Assembly: GCF_042677865.1 (NCBI RefSeq)
Contig: NZ_JBHUDD010000005.1
Location: 1-64,000, forward strand
Length of the DNA stretch: 64,000 bases
From: Lutimaribacter salitolerans
GTDB lineage: Bacteria > Pseudomonadota > Alphaproteobacteria > Rhodobacterales > Rhodobacteraceae
Direction of reading: 5' to 3'
In this document: in pieces, positions 36,723 through 45,103 of the stretch
Numbering within the stretch: the stretch's first letter is position 1
Layout of the letters: each line of letters opens with the position of its first letter
The notes under the pieces: model-generated
The model's database searches: none
What the model saw: the letters and a program-made list of their open reading frames with translations, nothing else
What the model was told of the DNA's origin: nothing
Translations under genes and position numbers: made by a program

Positions 36723-38986
36723 CACATCGGCACATAGTCGCCGCGCGCCCAGAGCGGGGCCAGATCGTCGTAATGCGCGGTGCCCGGCACGCCCGACTGT
36801 CCAGGCGCGTTGATCCAGACGCTGTTGTCCCACGCACCCACATCCACCACCATCCGCACCGACGCACCATTGCGCACGCGGAAATCCGACGCCTCGTAAT
36901 GGGCCATCATCACCGTGCTGGAACTGCCGCCCTTGTCGAATGGCCCCACGTCGAACCCGGGCCGCACCGGCGTCAGCGCATGATCGAAATACCCCTTGTG
37001 CAGATCACCCCAGCGCCACTGTGCCGGATCGTCCCCGAACCGTGCGTTGGCGTCTGCCCAAGCGGCCTCCAGCGTCTGCGACAGAACCGCCGCGCGCGCC
37101 GCGTCATCGTCCAGACCCGCGCGCGCGGCCAGACCCGGATGCGCGCCTTCCAGCATCCTGACCGTGGTGGCGATGCTGCCCGCGCCAAAGAACCGGCGGA
37201 GGCCCATGTCGGGGGCGATCCGCTCCAGCAGCGCCGGGCGCAGGTGGCAAGACACCCACAGCTCGGCCAGCAGGGTGGCCGCGCTGTCGGTCGTCGCATG
37301 CCCGTCCCAGCCGCGCAGCAGATCGCGCGCCGCCGCCGGGGCACTCTCGGGGATCAGCGCGACCAGCCGCGTGACATAATCCGAAAACGTATCCGTCTGC
37401 AACGCGCAGGTGCTGGCGACGTCATGGCCGCCACCGGCCCCCAGAACATCCGTGATGCGCTTGGCGCGGTTGTCCTCCAGCCACTCGAACCCCACCGGGG
37501 CGGCGTCATGGTCCCAATATGCAGGCAGGTTCATTTCATTGGCCGACTGGACAAAGCCGGTATCGGGGTTCTCCACCCCCGGCAGATCGGCGGCGGTCAT
37601 GTAGCCCGCCCATTCGAACCGCCCGTCGCCCGCCACCGGGGTCAGCCCGCGCCAGCCGGTGCGGCGCGGCACATAGGCCGCCGCCTGCCAGCCGATGTCG
37701 CCACCAGTATCGGCATAGACCATGTTGACCGAGGGCGCGCCCCAGGTCCGCAGCGCATCGCGGAACCCACCCAGATCTGTGGTGCGCATGGATTTCAGGC
37801 TGGCCATGTAGGGCGCGCTGCCCGGATCGGTGAACACCGTGCGCACGGCCAGCGCCAGGTTGCGCGCGCTGTCCTGCCAGACCACCGGACCATGCCGGGT
37901 GAACCACAGCGGCAGCGTCTGATCCGGGGCGCCCTTGACGGCAAACACCTCGTCCACGCGGGTCATGCTCTCGTCGCCATCCTCGTGGCGATAGCGTATG
38001 GGATCGCCGGGCAGGGTGTCATAGACCATGACATCCTCCTGATCCGCGACAAAGATGGTCAGGCTGAAGGCTGCCGTCCCGTTGTGACCGGCCATGATGC
38101 CGGGTGACGACGGCTCGCCCGCGCCGATGAGGTCCAGCCCAGGGGCTGTCAGATGGACCATATAGCGCAGCGACGGCGCGGCATGGGCGCGGTGCGGATC
38201 GCTGGCCATGATCGCGCGGCCGGTGGCGGTGTGGTCTGGTGCAATGGCCCAGTTGTTCGACCCTTCGGGCGGGGTTTCGCGCGCAACCACCGTCTTGCGC
38301 GGATCGACGGCAGACCAGAGGGCTGCATCCTCCAGCCGGGCGTTCAGGCGTTCAGGGCTGAAGGTCACAGGCGCGGTGGCCAGCTCGTAGACCGCCAGCG
38401 CATCGGGTGGCAGGTCGGCGGGATGGGCCACGGCCCATTCCTCGTCCGGCACGGGCGGGGTCAACGGTGCGCGCATCAGGTCGGCTTCGGGGTCTGCCAG
38501 CCCCTGCACGATCTTGCGCGCCAGTTCCGACGCGGCGTTGCGCGACAGGCAATGCGTGCGGATGCGCACCACATCCTCGGGCGCCCAGTGGGATGGTTTT
38601 GTGCCAAGCTCGGCAAACTCGGGCGGCAAGGGCAGGGTGCCCGCCAGCACCAGATCGACGCCCGCATTGATGCCTTGGGCAAAGGCGGTGCAGATGTCCT
38701 GCGCATCCGGGCCATAGGCCGCCCATTCCGGCCCCATGTCGCCGCGATACAGAAACAGCCGCGCCGCGCGGTCCTGCATCAGGTAGCCGGGGCCAAAGTC
38801 GGCCGCCAGCAGGCCCAGACCCCGCTTGCGCCACAGATCGATCTGCCACAGCCGGTCGCGCGCCGCGTTGAACCCTTGCACAAAAAACGCATCCCGCGTG
38901 CTGTCGGCGGTGATATGCGGCAGGCCCCAGCGGTCGATGCGGATGGTGGCAGGGGCGTGCAGGCCGGGCAGGGTCAGGTCGGTCAT
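36662..38986 (-). CDS. Penicillin-acylase-family Ntn hydrolase
   Basis: A 774-residue Ntn amidase of the penicillin acylase/AHL acylase type. The first 240 residues or so would be the alpha chain and linker. The autocatalytic serine is in EGSNNWAIAP (about residue 242), which would be the new beta-chain N-terminus. Family blocks IRIDRWGLPHITADS and FVQGFNAARDRLWQIDLWRKRGLG are present. There is no signal peptide, unlike secreted penicillin acylases, so it is predicted to act in the cytoplasm. It follows the IclR gene after 13 bases on the same strand. The substrate is unknown: an N-acylated amine or peptide. Confidence 0.9.
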   Translation of the reverse strand: MTDLTLPGLHAPATIRIDRWGLPHITADSTRDAFFVQGFNAARDRLWQIDLWRKRGLGLLAADFGPGYLMQDRAARLFLYRGDMGPEWAAYGPDAQDICTAFAQGINAGVDLVLAGTLPLPPEFAELGTKPSHWAPEDVVRIRTHCLSRNAASELARKIVQGLADPEADLMRAPLTPPVPDEEWAVAHPADLPPDALAVYELATAPVTFSPERLNARLEDAALWSAVDPRKTVVARETPPEGSNNWAIAPDHTATGRAIMASDPHRAHAAPSLRYMVHLTAPGLDLIGAGEPSSPGIMAGHNGTAAFSLTIFVADQEDVMVYDTLPGDPIRYRHEDGDESMTRVDEVFAVKGAPDQTLPLWFTRHGPVVWQDSARNLALAVRTVFTDPGSAPYMASLKSMRTTDLGGFRDALRTWGAPSVNMVYADTGGDIGWQAAAYVPRRTGWRGLTPVAGDGRFEWAGYMTAADLPGVENPDTGFVQSANEMNLPAYWDHDAAPVGFEWLEDNRAKRITDVLGAGGGHDVASTCALQTDTFSDYVTRLVALIPESAPAAARDLLRGWDGHATTDSAATLLAELWVSCHLRPALLERIAPDMGLRRFFGAGSIATTVRMLEGAHPGLAARAGLDDDAARAAVLSQTLEAAWADANARFGDDPAQWRWGDLHKGYFDHALTPVRPGFDVGPFDKGGSSSTVMMAHYEASDFRVRNGASVRMVVDVGAWDNSVWINAPGQSGVPGTAHYDDLAPLWARGDYVPMCYSEEAVAAATVSTISLLPG

Positions 38987-38999
38987 GGAAAGGTGCCTT

Positions 39000-39812
39000 T
39001 CAAAACTGGCTGATGGCGCGCGCCGCTTCCGAGGCGAGCGGGGCGAAATTCGCGGCAAAATCCTCGGGCGTCCATTCGGCCTGCGATCCGGCCACATGGA
39101 TCGCCGCCAACGGCGTGCCGCCGGCATCCAGAACCGGAAAGCCCAAGGCGATCTCGCCGGTCAGGATCTGGCTGACCCCGACGGCAAACCCACGCTCGCG
39201 GGTTTGCTCGACCTTGGCAAGGATGTCGGGAATCCCGGTCACGGTGTGGGGGGTAAAGGGCTGCCTGTCGGATCGCTCCAGAATGTCGCGCACCCGGTCG
39301 TCGGGCAGTTTCGACAGAATCGCCCAGCCGCCCGAACTGCAAAACATCGGTACGCTGTGTCCCACCAGCGTGGTATAGAATGTCTGGCGCTTACTTTGCA
39401 GGCGAACCGCGTAAACAACGCGCAGATCATCGAATAGTGACAGATCCACCCGTTCGCGCACCGACTTGCGCAACTCCTGCAGCACCGGCGTCGCCCGCCG
39501 CACCAGAGGGTCCAGCCGCAGCACATCCAGCGTGTGATCCAGGATGCGGATGCCGGGCACGAACCCGTGGCCGGATGGATCGCGCCGGATATAGCCCAGG
39601 CTGCGCAGCGTATGCACCATTCGTTGGGCGGCGCTGCGGTCCACGCCTGCGGTCTGGGCGATCTGCGACAGCGACATGGGGCGGTCGGAATGGTGAAACA
39701 CCGACAACACCTTCATGGCCCGCTCGACCCCGCGCACGAACAACGGATCGGTGCGCTGGTCCTCGGTCAGATCACGGGCACCGGGTTCGGCGCGGGTCGT
39801 GTTTCGCGTCAT
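39000..39812 (-). CDS. IclR-family transcriptional regulator
   Basis: A 270-residue IclR protein. The winged HTH is in VERAMKVLSVFHHSDRPMSLSQIAQTAGVDRSAAQRMVHTL (residues about 29-69, shown in part). The ligand domain follows, with PMFCSSGGWAILSKLP and REERG-like TRERGFAVG. It is divergent from the M81-dpp operon across 141 bases. A palindrome lies downstream of a possible promoter there. It forms a probable operon with the acylase gene and should govern both directions. Start 39812 is chosen by the MTRN start; longer frames are shadows. Confidence 0.93.
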   Translation of the reverse strand: MTRNTTRAEPGARDLTEDQRTDPLFVRGVERAMKVLSVFHHSDRPMSLSQIAQTAGVDRSAAQRMVHTLRSLGYIRRDPSGHGFVPGIRILDHTLDVLRLDPLVRRATPVLQELRKSVRERVDLSLFDDLRVVYAVRLQSKRQTFYTTLVGHSVPMFCSSGGWAILSKLPDDRVRDILERSDRQPFTPHTVTGIPDILAKVEQTRERGFAVGVSQILTGEIALGFPVLDAGGTPLAAIHVAGSQAEWTPEDFAANFAPLASEAARAISQF

Positions 39813-39839
39813 CCCGGGTATCCTCCGGCAATTACAAAG

Positions 39840-39869
39840 TTGACATAGGGTAAATCTGCACTCTACGCT
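39840..39869 (+). promoter_or_regulatory. Possible promoter of the M81-dpp operon
   Basis: TTGACA (39840-39845) is a perfect -35. After an 18-base spacer, TACGCT (39864-39869) is a weak -10. A transcript from here would start near 39876, just before the palindrome at 39882, so binding there would block it. Confidence 0.4.
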
Positions 39870-39881
39870 CAGAGTACAATG

Positions 39882-39908
39882 CAAGTGTATCGCATTGCAA
39901 TACACTTG
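39882..39908. promoter_or_regulatory. Candidate IclR operator, perfect inverted repeat
   Basis: CAAGTGTAT and ATACACTTG form a perfect 9-base inverted repeat around CGCATTGCA. It lies in the gap between the divergent IclR and M81 genes, immediately after the candidate promoter. A perfect 27-base palindrome by chance in a 141-base gap is unlikely, so it is a good operator candidate for the local IclR regulator. Confidence 0.65.
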
Positions 39909-39953
39909 GACGGACAGACGCGGTCGGCACGCGGCAAACAGGTGGGGAAGTTC

Positions 39954-41477
39954 ATGACGCGCAGGGTGGCGCTGGCAGGGTTCCTGCACGAGACCAACAC
40001 ATTTGCGCCGACCCGCGCGCAGATGTCCGATTTCGTGCAAGGCGGTGGATACATGCCGATGGCGCGCGGGGCGGATGTTCTGACGCGCGGGCGTGGCATC
40101 AACCTCGGCATCGGCGGGGCGGTCGATCACGGCGCGTCGGAAGGCTGGGACATGGTGCCGATCCTGTGGGCCGGTGCGATCCCGTCGGCCCACGTGGCAA
40201 GCGACGCCTATGACAGCATCACGGACGAGATCATCGCGGGCCTGCGCGCGGCGGGTCCGCTCGACGGCGTGTTTCTGGACCTGCACGGTGCGATGGTGGC
40301 CGAACATGTCGAGGACGGCGAGGGCGATTTCCTGATCCGCGTGCGCGAGGCGGTGGGCCCGGACGTGCGTATCGCCTGTGCATTGGATCTGCATGGAAAT
40401 ATCACGCAGGAAATGGTCGATGCGGCGGATGTGCTGGTGGGATTCCGCACCTATCCCCATGTCGACATGGCCGAGACTGGACGGCGCGCCGCCGTGCAGC
40501 TTGACCTGCTGATGGATCGCGGCGTGCCAACGGCCAAAGCCTTCCGCCGCCTGCCTTTTCTGATCCCGATCGCCTGGCAAAGCACGCGGGCCGAACCCGC
40601 GCGCGGCATCTATGATCTGGTGGCCGAGTGCGAATCCGCGGCTGCTCCCAGCACCTCGTTCTTCTTCGGCTTTCCGGCCGCGGATTTCCCCGGCTGCGGC
40701 CCGACAGTGATCTGCTACGGCGACACGCAGGATGCCGCCAACGCCGCAGCCGATCGCATCCAAGCCGCTGTTCTGGCAGCAGAAACCGAGTTCGCAGGCC
40801 AGACGTTCGACCCCGACGCAGGCGTGCGCGAGGCGATGCGCCTGGCGCAGACCGCCACCCGCCCGATCGTCATTGCCGACACGCAGGACAATCCCGGTGC
40901 AGGCGGCGACAGCAACACCACCGGCATGCTGCGCGCGATGGTGGCCAATCGTGCCAGCGGCGCGCTTGGCAACATGGTCGACCCAAAGGCGGCAGCAGCA
41001 GCCCACAAGGCGGGCGAGGGGGCCGAGGTCGAGATCGCCCTTGGCGGGTTTTCGAACATCCCCGGCGATGCACCGTTTCAGGCGACTTTCATAGTCGAAA
41101 CCCTGTCTGACGGGCAGTGCCACGCCACCGGGCCCTTCTATGGCGGTGCGCATCTGAATCTGGGCCCGTCCGCCTGCCTGCGCATCGGCGATGTGCGGGT
41201 GGTGGTGACCAGCCACAAGGCGCAGATGGCCGATCAGCAGATGTACCGCATGGTCGGCATCGACCCGACGGAACAGGCGATCCTCGTCAACAAGAGTTCG
41301 GTTCATTTCCGCGCTGATTTCGACACGATCGCCGAAACCATCCTGACCTGTACCGCCCCCGGGCCGATGCCGGTCAGCCCTGCCAGCCTGCCCTTTACCC
41401 GGCTTGCGCCGGGAATGCGGCTGGAACCGCTGGGCCGTGCCTTTCAACCGAAAGGGACCACGCCGGCGCACGCCTGA
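39954..41477 (+). CDS. M81-family protein (MlrC-like)
   Basis: A 507-residue protein of the M81/MlrC family. It starts RRVALAGFLHETNTFAPTRA, the family mark, and has GVFLDLHGAMVAE, ACALDLHGNITQEMVDAADVLVGFRTYPHVD and a C-terminal domain from about 310. MlrC cleaves linear microcystin products; most members have unknown amide substrates. It starts the operon with a peptide ABC importer and M20 hydrolases, so it probably acts on an imported compound. ATG 39954 follows GGTGGGGAAG; the earlier ATG 39879 lies inside the operator. Confidence 0.9.
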   Translation: MTRRVALAGFLHETNTFAPTRAQMSDFVQGGGYMPMARGADVLTRGRGINLGIGGAVDHGASEGWDMVPILWAGAIPSAHVASDAYDSITDEIIAGLRAAGPLDGVFLDLHGAMVAEHVEDGEGDFLIRVREAVGPDVRIACALDLHGNITQEMVDAADVLVGFRTYPHVDMAETGRRAAVQLDLLMDRGVPTAKAFRRLPFLIPIAWQSTRAEPARGIYDLVAECESAAAPSTSFFFGFPAADFPGCGPTVICYGDTQDAANAAADRIQAAVLAAETEFAGQTFDPDAGVREAMRLAQTATRPIVIADTQDNPGAGGDSNTTGMLRAMVANRASGALGNMVDPKAAAAAHKAGEGAEVEIALGGFSNIPGDAPFQATFIVETLSDGQCHATGPFYGGAHLNLGPSACLRIGDVRVVVTSHKAQMADQQMYRMVGIDPTEQAILVNKSSVHFRADFDTIAETILTCTAPGPMPVSPASLPFTRLAPGMRLEPLGRAFQPKGTTPAHA

Positions 41478-41543
41478 GTTCAAGAACCGCGCCATATAAA
41501 GGGTGTCAGACCCGGCGCAAAGATCAACCAACGGGAGACTAAG

Positions 41544-43169
41544 ATGACCAAACGACTGAACCTGTCCCACCTGCCCAAGACGATGGGCGGTGCCCTGCGC
41601 CATTCGGCGATGGCCGTGGCGCTGCTGGGCTTTGCCGCGGCGGCGGCACCTTTGAGTGCAGAGACGCTGGTGGCGGTGAAACACTCGTCGCTGCGCGTGC
41701 TGGACCCGATCCTGACCACCGCCTACATGAGCCGCAACCACGGCTACATGATTTATGATACGCTGTTCGCGCTGGATGAAAACGTGGCCCCGCAGCCGCA
41801 GATGGTCGATACGTGGGAGGTGTCGGACGACGGGCTGACCTATACCTTCACCCTGCGCGAGGGTCTGATGTTCCACGATGGCGCACCCGTGACCGGCGAG
41901 GACGTTGCAGCCTCGATCGCACGCTGGGGCGAGCGGGATGGCATGGGCCAGGTCATGATGGAATTCGTCGACAGCATGAGCGGTGACGCCGACAACCCCA
42001 ACCTGTTCATCATGCAGATGAAGGAACCCTATGGCCTGGTCATCGACAGCCTCGCCAAACCGTCGTCGAACGTGCCGTTCATCATGCCCGCGCGGCTGGC
42101 CGAAACCCCCTCGACCGAGGCAGTCCCCGAGCAGATCGGGTCCGGCCCCTTCAAGTGGGTCGAGGAAGAGTTCCAGCCCGGCGTCAAGGCGGTCTATGAG
42201 AAGTTCGAAGAGTATGTGCCGCGCGAGGAGCCTTCGAGCTGGGCGGCTGGCGGCAAGAACGTCAATGTCGACCGCGTGGAATGGGTGGTGTTTCCCGACG
42301 ATCAGACGACGCTGAACGCGCTGATGGCCGGCGAGATCGATTATTGGGAAAGCCCGCCCAACGATCTGTTGCCGATCCTGGATGCCAACCCCGATATCAA
42401 CACCCGCAACCTCAACATCCTTGGCTATCAGACGATCATGCGCCCGAACGCGCTGCATCCGCCGATGGACAACCCGCTGATCCGCAAGGCGGCCATCGCC
42501 TCGGTCTATCAAAAGGACGTGCTGGATGCGCTGGTGGGGGATCCGCAGTACTACAAGCTGTGCGGCGCGATGTTCGTCTGTGACACCCCGCTGGCGACCG
42601 AAGTCGGATCGGAAACCCTGACCACCGGCAATGGCAAGGAGATGGCCCAGCAACTGCTGGAAGAGGCCGGATATGACGGCACGCCGATCGTGATCATGCA
42701 CCCCACCGACGTGGGCTCGCTGCGCACGCAGCCGGTTGTCGTGGCGCAGGCCATGCGCGATGTCGGCTTTACCGTCGATCTGCAGGCGATGGACTGGCAG
42801 ACCCTCGTAGGTCGTCGCGCCAGCCAGGCCGAGCCAAGCGATGGTGGCTGGAACATGTTCATGACCAACTGGGTGGGCGCAGATGTGTTCAACCCGCTGG
42901 TCAACAACATGGTCAACGGTAAGGGCGCCGAAGGCGGCTGGTTCGGCTGGCCCGAAGTGCCCGAGATCGAGGAACTGCGGATGGAATACGCCACAGCGGG
43001 AACCCTGGAAGAGCAGCAGGAGATCGCTGCCAAGATTCAGGAACTGGCCTACGAAGAGGGCATGTATGCCCCCATCGGTCAGTACTTCATCCCCACGGCC
43101 TGGTCGACGAACCTTGAGGGCGTGCTGGACGGGCCCGCACCGTTCTTCTGGAACATCACCAAGAACTGA
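41544..43169 (+). CDS. ABC transporter substrate-binding protein (SBP family 5)
   Basis: A 541-residue periplasmic binding protein with a Sec signal peptide (residues about 1-40; ALLGFAAAAAPLSAETL). The mature part shows VKHSSLRVLDPILTTAYMSRNHGYMIYDTLFALDENV and YTFTLREGLMFHDGAPVTGEDV, typical of peptide/opine/nickel SBP_bac_5. It delivers peptides or related compounds to the permeases downstream. A hairpin follows its stop, probably lowering expression of the permeases relative to it. Confidence 0.95.
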   Translation: MTKRLNLSHLPKTMGGALRHSAMAVALLGFAAAAAPLSAETLVAVKHSSLRVLDPILTTAYMSRNHGYMIYDTLFALDENVAPQPQMVDTWEVSDDGLTYTFTLREGLMFHDGAPVTGEDVAASIARWGERDGMGQVMMEFVDSMSGDADNPNLFIMQMKEPYGLVIDSLAKPSSNVPFIMPARLAETPSTEAVPEQIGSGPFKWVEEEFQPGVKAVYEKFEEYVPREEPSSWAAGGKNVNVDRVEWVVFPDDQTTLNALMAGEIDYWESPPNDLLPILDANPDINTRNLNILGYQTIMRPNALHPPMDNPLIRKAAIASVYQKDVLDALVGDPQYYKLCGAMFVCDTPLATEVGSETLTTGNGKEMAQQLLEEAGYDGTPIVIMHPTDVGSLRTQPVVVAQAMRDVGFTVDLQAMDWQTLVGRRASQAEPSDGGWNMFMTNWVGADVFNPLVNNMVNGKGAEGGWFGWPEVPEIEELRMEYATAGTLEEQQEIAAKIQELAYEEGMYAPIGQYFIPTAWSTNLEGVLDGPAPFFWNITKN

Positions 43170-43185
43170 TCCGTGATCTTTGGTT

Positions 43186-43217
43186 CCGCGCCACCGGCGG
43201 GTGGCGCGGACCTTTGT
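43186..43217 (+). terminator. Attenuating hairpin after the binding-protein gene
   Basis: A perfect 10-base stem, CCGCGCCACC and GGTGGCGCGG around GGCG, is followed by TTTGTTTTTT. Strong terminators in this place usually allow partial read-through, so the binding protein is made in excess of the permeases. Confidence 0.8.
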
Positions 43218-43271
43218 TTTTTCCTGCAATACCGCGCCGGGACGCTGCCCGCGCAATGAAAGGTCGTGCCG

Positions 43272-44216
43272 ATGCTGGGCTATATCGTGCAACGTATCCT
43301 TGCCGCCATTCCCGTCATGGGGTTCGTGGCGCTGTTCGTATTCCTGATGCTGCGGCTGACGCCGGGCGACCCTGCGGCGATCATCGCCGGTGACACCGCG
43401 ACGCCTGAACAGCTTGAGCGTATCCGCGATGCGCTGGGTCTGAACGATCCGCTGCACATCCAGTTCTTTTCGTGGGTCGCTGACCTGTTGCGTGGCGATT
43501 TCGGCGTTTCGGTGATTTCGAACCGGCCCGTTATCGACCTGATCGCGGCGCGGATGGAGCCGACGATCAGCCTGGCGCTGACCACGATCATCCTGTCGGT
43601 GCTGATCGCTGTGCCGCTGGGGGTGATCGCGGCCTGGAAACAGGGCACACTGATCGACAAGTTCGTGATGGTGATCTCGGTCCTGGGATTTTCCGTGCCG
43701 GTCTTTGTCATCGGTTATCTGATGATCTCGCTGTTCGCGATGCAGCTCAACTGGTTCCCGGTGCAGGGGTTCCGCCCCATCGGCGACGGGCTGGGCGACT
43801 TCCTGCACCGCATAGCATTGCCGACATTCACGCTGACACTGCTGTATATCGCGCTGATCGCACGCATCACCCGCACCTCGATGCTGGAGATCCTCGGCGA
43901 TGACTATGTGCGCACGGCGCGCGCCAAGGGCCTGCCGGAATGGCGGGTGCTGACACGCCACGCGCTGCGCAACTGTTCGGTGCCGATCATCACCGTCATC
44001 GGCATCGGTTTTGCCCTGATCATCTCGGGCGTGGTGGTGACCGAAAGCGTGTTCAACCTGCCGGGGCTGGGCCGTCTGACCGTGGATGCGGTGCTGGCGC
44101 GGGATTACCCCGTCATTCAGGCGGTGATCCTGCTGGCCTCGCTGATCTACGTGGTGATCAACCTGCTGATCGACATCGCCTATGTGCTGCTTGACCCGAG
44201 GATCCGTTACGCATGA
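43272..44216 (+). CDS. Peptide-type ABC permease (DppB-like)
   Basis: A 314-residue inner-membrane permease with six helices. It carries the OppB/DppB pattern: ILAAIPVMGFVALFVFLMLRLTPGDPA, LGLNDPLHIQFFSWVADLLRGDFGVS and the EAA loop DYVRTARAKGLPEWRVLTRHALRN. ATG 43272 is favoured over GTG 43266 by spacing from AAAGG. It overlaps the next permease by 4 bases. Confidence 0.95.
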   Translation: MLGYIVQRILAAIPVMGFVALFVFLMLRLTPGDPAAIIAGDTATPEQLERIRDALGLNDPLHIQFFSWVADLLRGDFGVSVISNRPVIDLIAARMEPTISLALTTIILSVLIAVPLGVIAAWKQGTLIDKFVMVISVLGFSVPVFVIGYLMISLFAMQLNWFPVQGFRPIGDGLGDFLHRIALPTFTLTLLYIALIARITRTSMLEILGDDYVRTARAKGLPEWRVLTRHALRNCSVPIITVIGIGFALIISGVVVTESVFNLPGLGRLTVDAVLARDYPVIQAVILLASLIYVVINLLIDIAYVLLDPRIRYA

Positions 44217-45103
44217 CCGATCAATCCACCATATCCACAAGCGCGGCCAAGCCATCGCCGCTGTCACGCGCCCGCGACATCGTGTTTTCCAGCCCGGTGG
44301 TGTTCGTGGCGTCGATCGTGCTGACGATCATCGTGCTGGCCGCGATATTCGCGCCCTGGATCGTGCCGCATGATCCGGTACGGCTGACGCCGTCGCAGCG
44401 TTTGCAGGCGCCGTCCGACGTCTACTGGCTGGGCACCGATGCCTTTGGTCGCGACATGTTCTCGCGCGTGATCTATGGCGGGCGGATTTCGCTGGTCGTG
44501 GGGCTGGGGGCGGCGGTGTTCGCCGTGTTGTCGGGGCTGATCCTGGGTCTGCTGGCAGGCTACATCCGCTGGATGGATGCCGTGCTGATGCGCATGGTCG
44601 ATGGCTTGATGGCGATCCCCAACATCCTGCTGGCGATTGCCATCGTGTCGCTGTGGGGGGCCGGTCTCTGGACCGTGCTGATTGCCATCACCATCCCCGA
44701 GGTGCCACGCGTCGTCCGGCTGGTCCGGTCGGTCGTGCTGTCCGCGCGCGAAGAGCCGTATGTCGAGGCGGCCATCGCCGCGGGCTCGTCCACCTTCCTG
44801 ATCATGCGGCGGCATCTGCTGCCCAACACCATCGCGCCGTTGATCATTCAGGGCACCTATATCTGCGCCTCTGCCATCCTGGTCGAGGCGATCCTGTCGT
44901 TTCTCGGCGCAGGCATCAGCCCCGAAACCCCAAGCTGGGGCAACATCATGGCCGAGGGGCGGATCTATTTCCAGATCAACCCGGGCATCGTTCTGTGGCC
45001 CGGTCTGGTGGTGTCGCTGGCCATTCTGGCCATCAACCTTCTGGGGGACGCGGTGCGTGACGCGCTGGATCCGCGCATGGCAAAACGGGGGATCGACAGA
45101 TGA
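44213..45103 (+). CDS. Peptide-type ABC permease (DppC-like)
   Basis: A 296-residue permease with the DppC features: a hydrophobic helix after a short N-terminus, then WLGTDAFGRDMFSRVIYGGRISLVVG and the EAA-type loop EPYVEAAIAAGSSTFLIMRRHLLPN, ending in LNLLGDAVRDALDPRM. It pairs with the DppB-like subunit. ATGA overlaps exist on both sides, so the operon is tightly coupled. Confidence 0.95.
   Translation: MTDQSTISTSAAKPSPLSRARDIVFSSPVVFVASIVLTIIVLAAIFAPWIVPHDPVRLTPSQRLQAPSDVYWLGTDAFGRDMFSRVIYGGRISLVVGLGAAVFAVLSGLILGLLAGYIRWMDAVLMRMVDGLMAIPNILLAIAIVSLWGAGLWTVLIAITIPEVPRVVRLVRSVVLSAREEPYVEAAIAAGSSTFLIMRRHLLPNTIAPLIIQGTYICASAILVEAILSFLGAGISPETPSWGNIMAEGRIYFQINPGIVLWPGLVVSLAILAINLLGDAVRDALDPRMAKRGIDR

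Noticed and set aside
39000..44267. A 1755-codon open frame on the minus strand across the M81 and importer genes
   Set aside because: It is an extension of the IclR frame through the antisense of well-supported plus-strand genes. High-GC codon bias produces such frames, and only the part at 39000-39812 is family-like.
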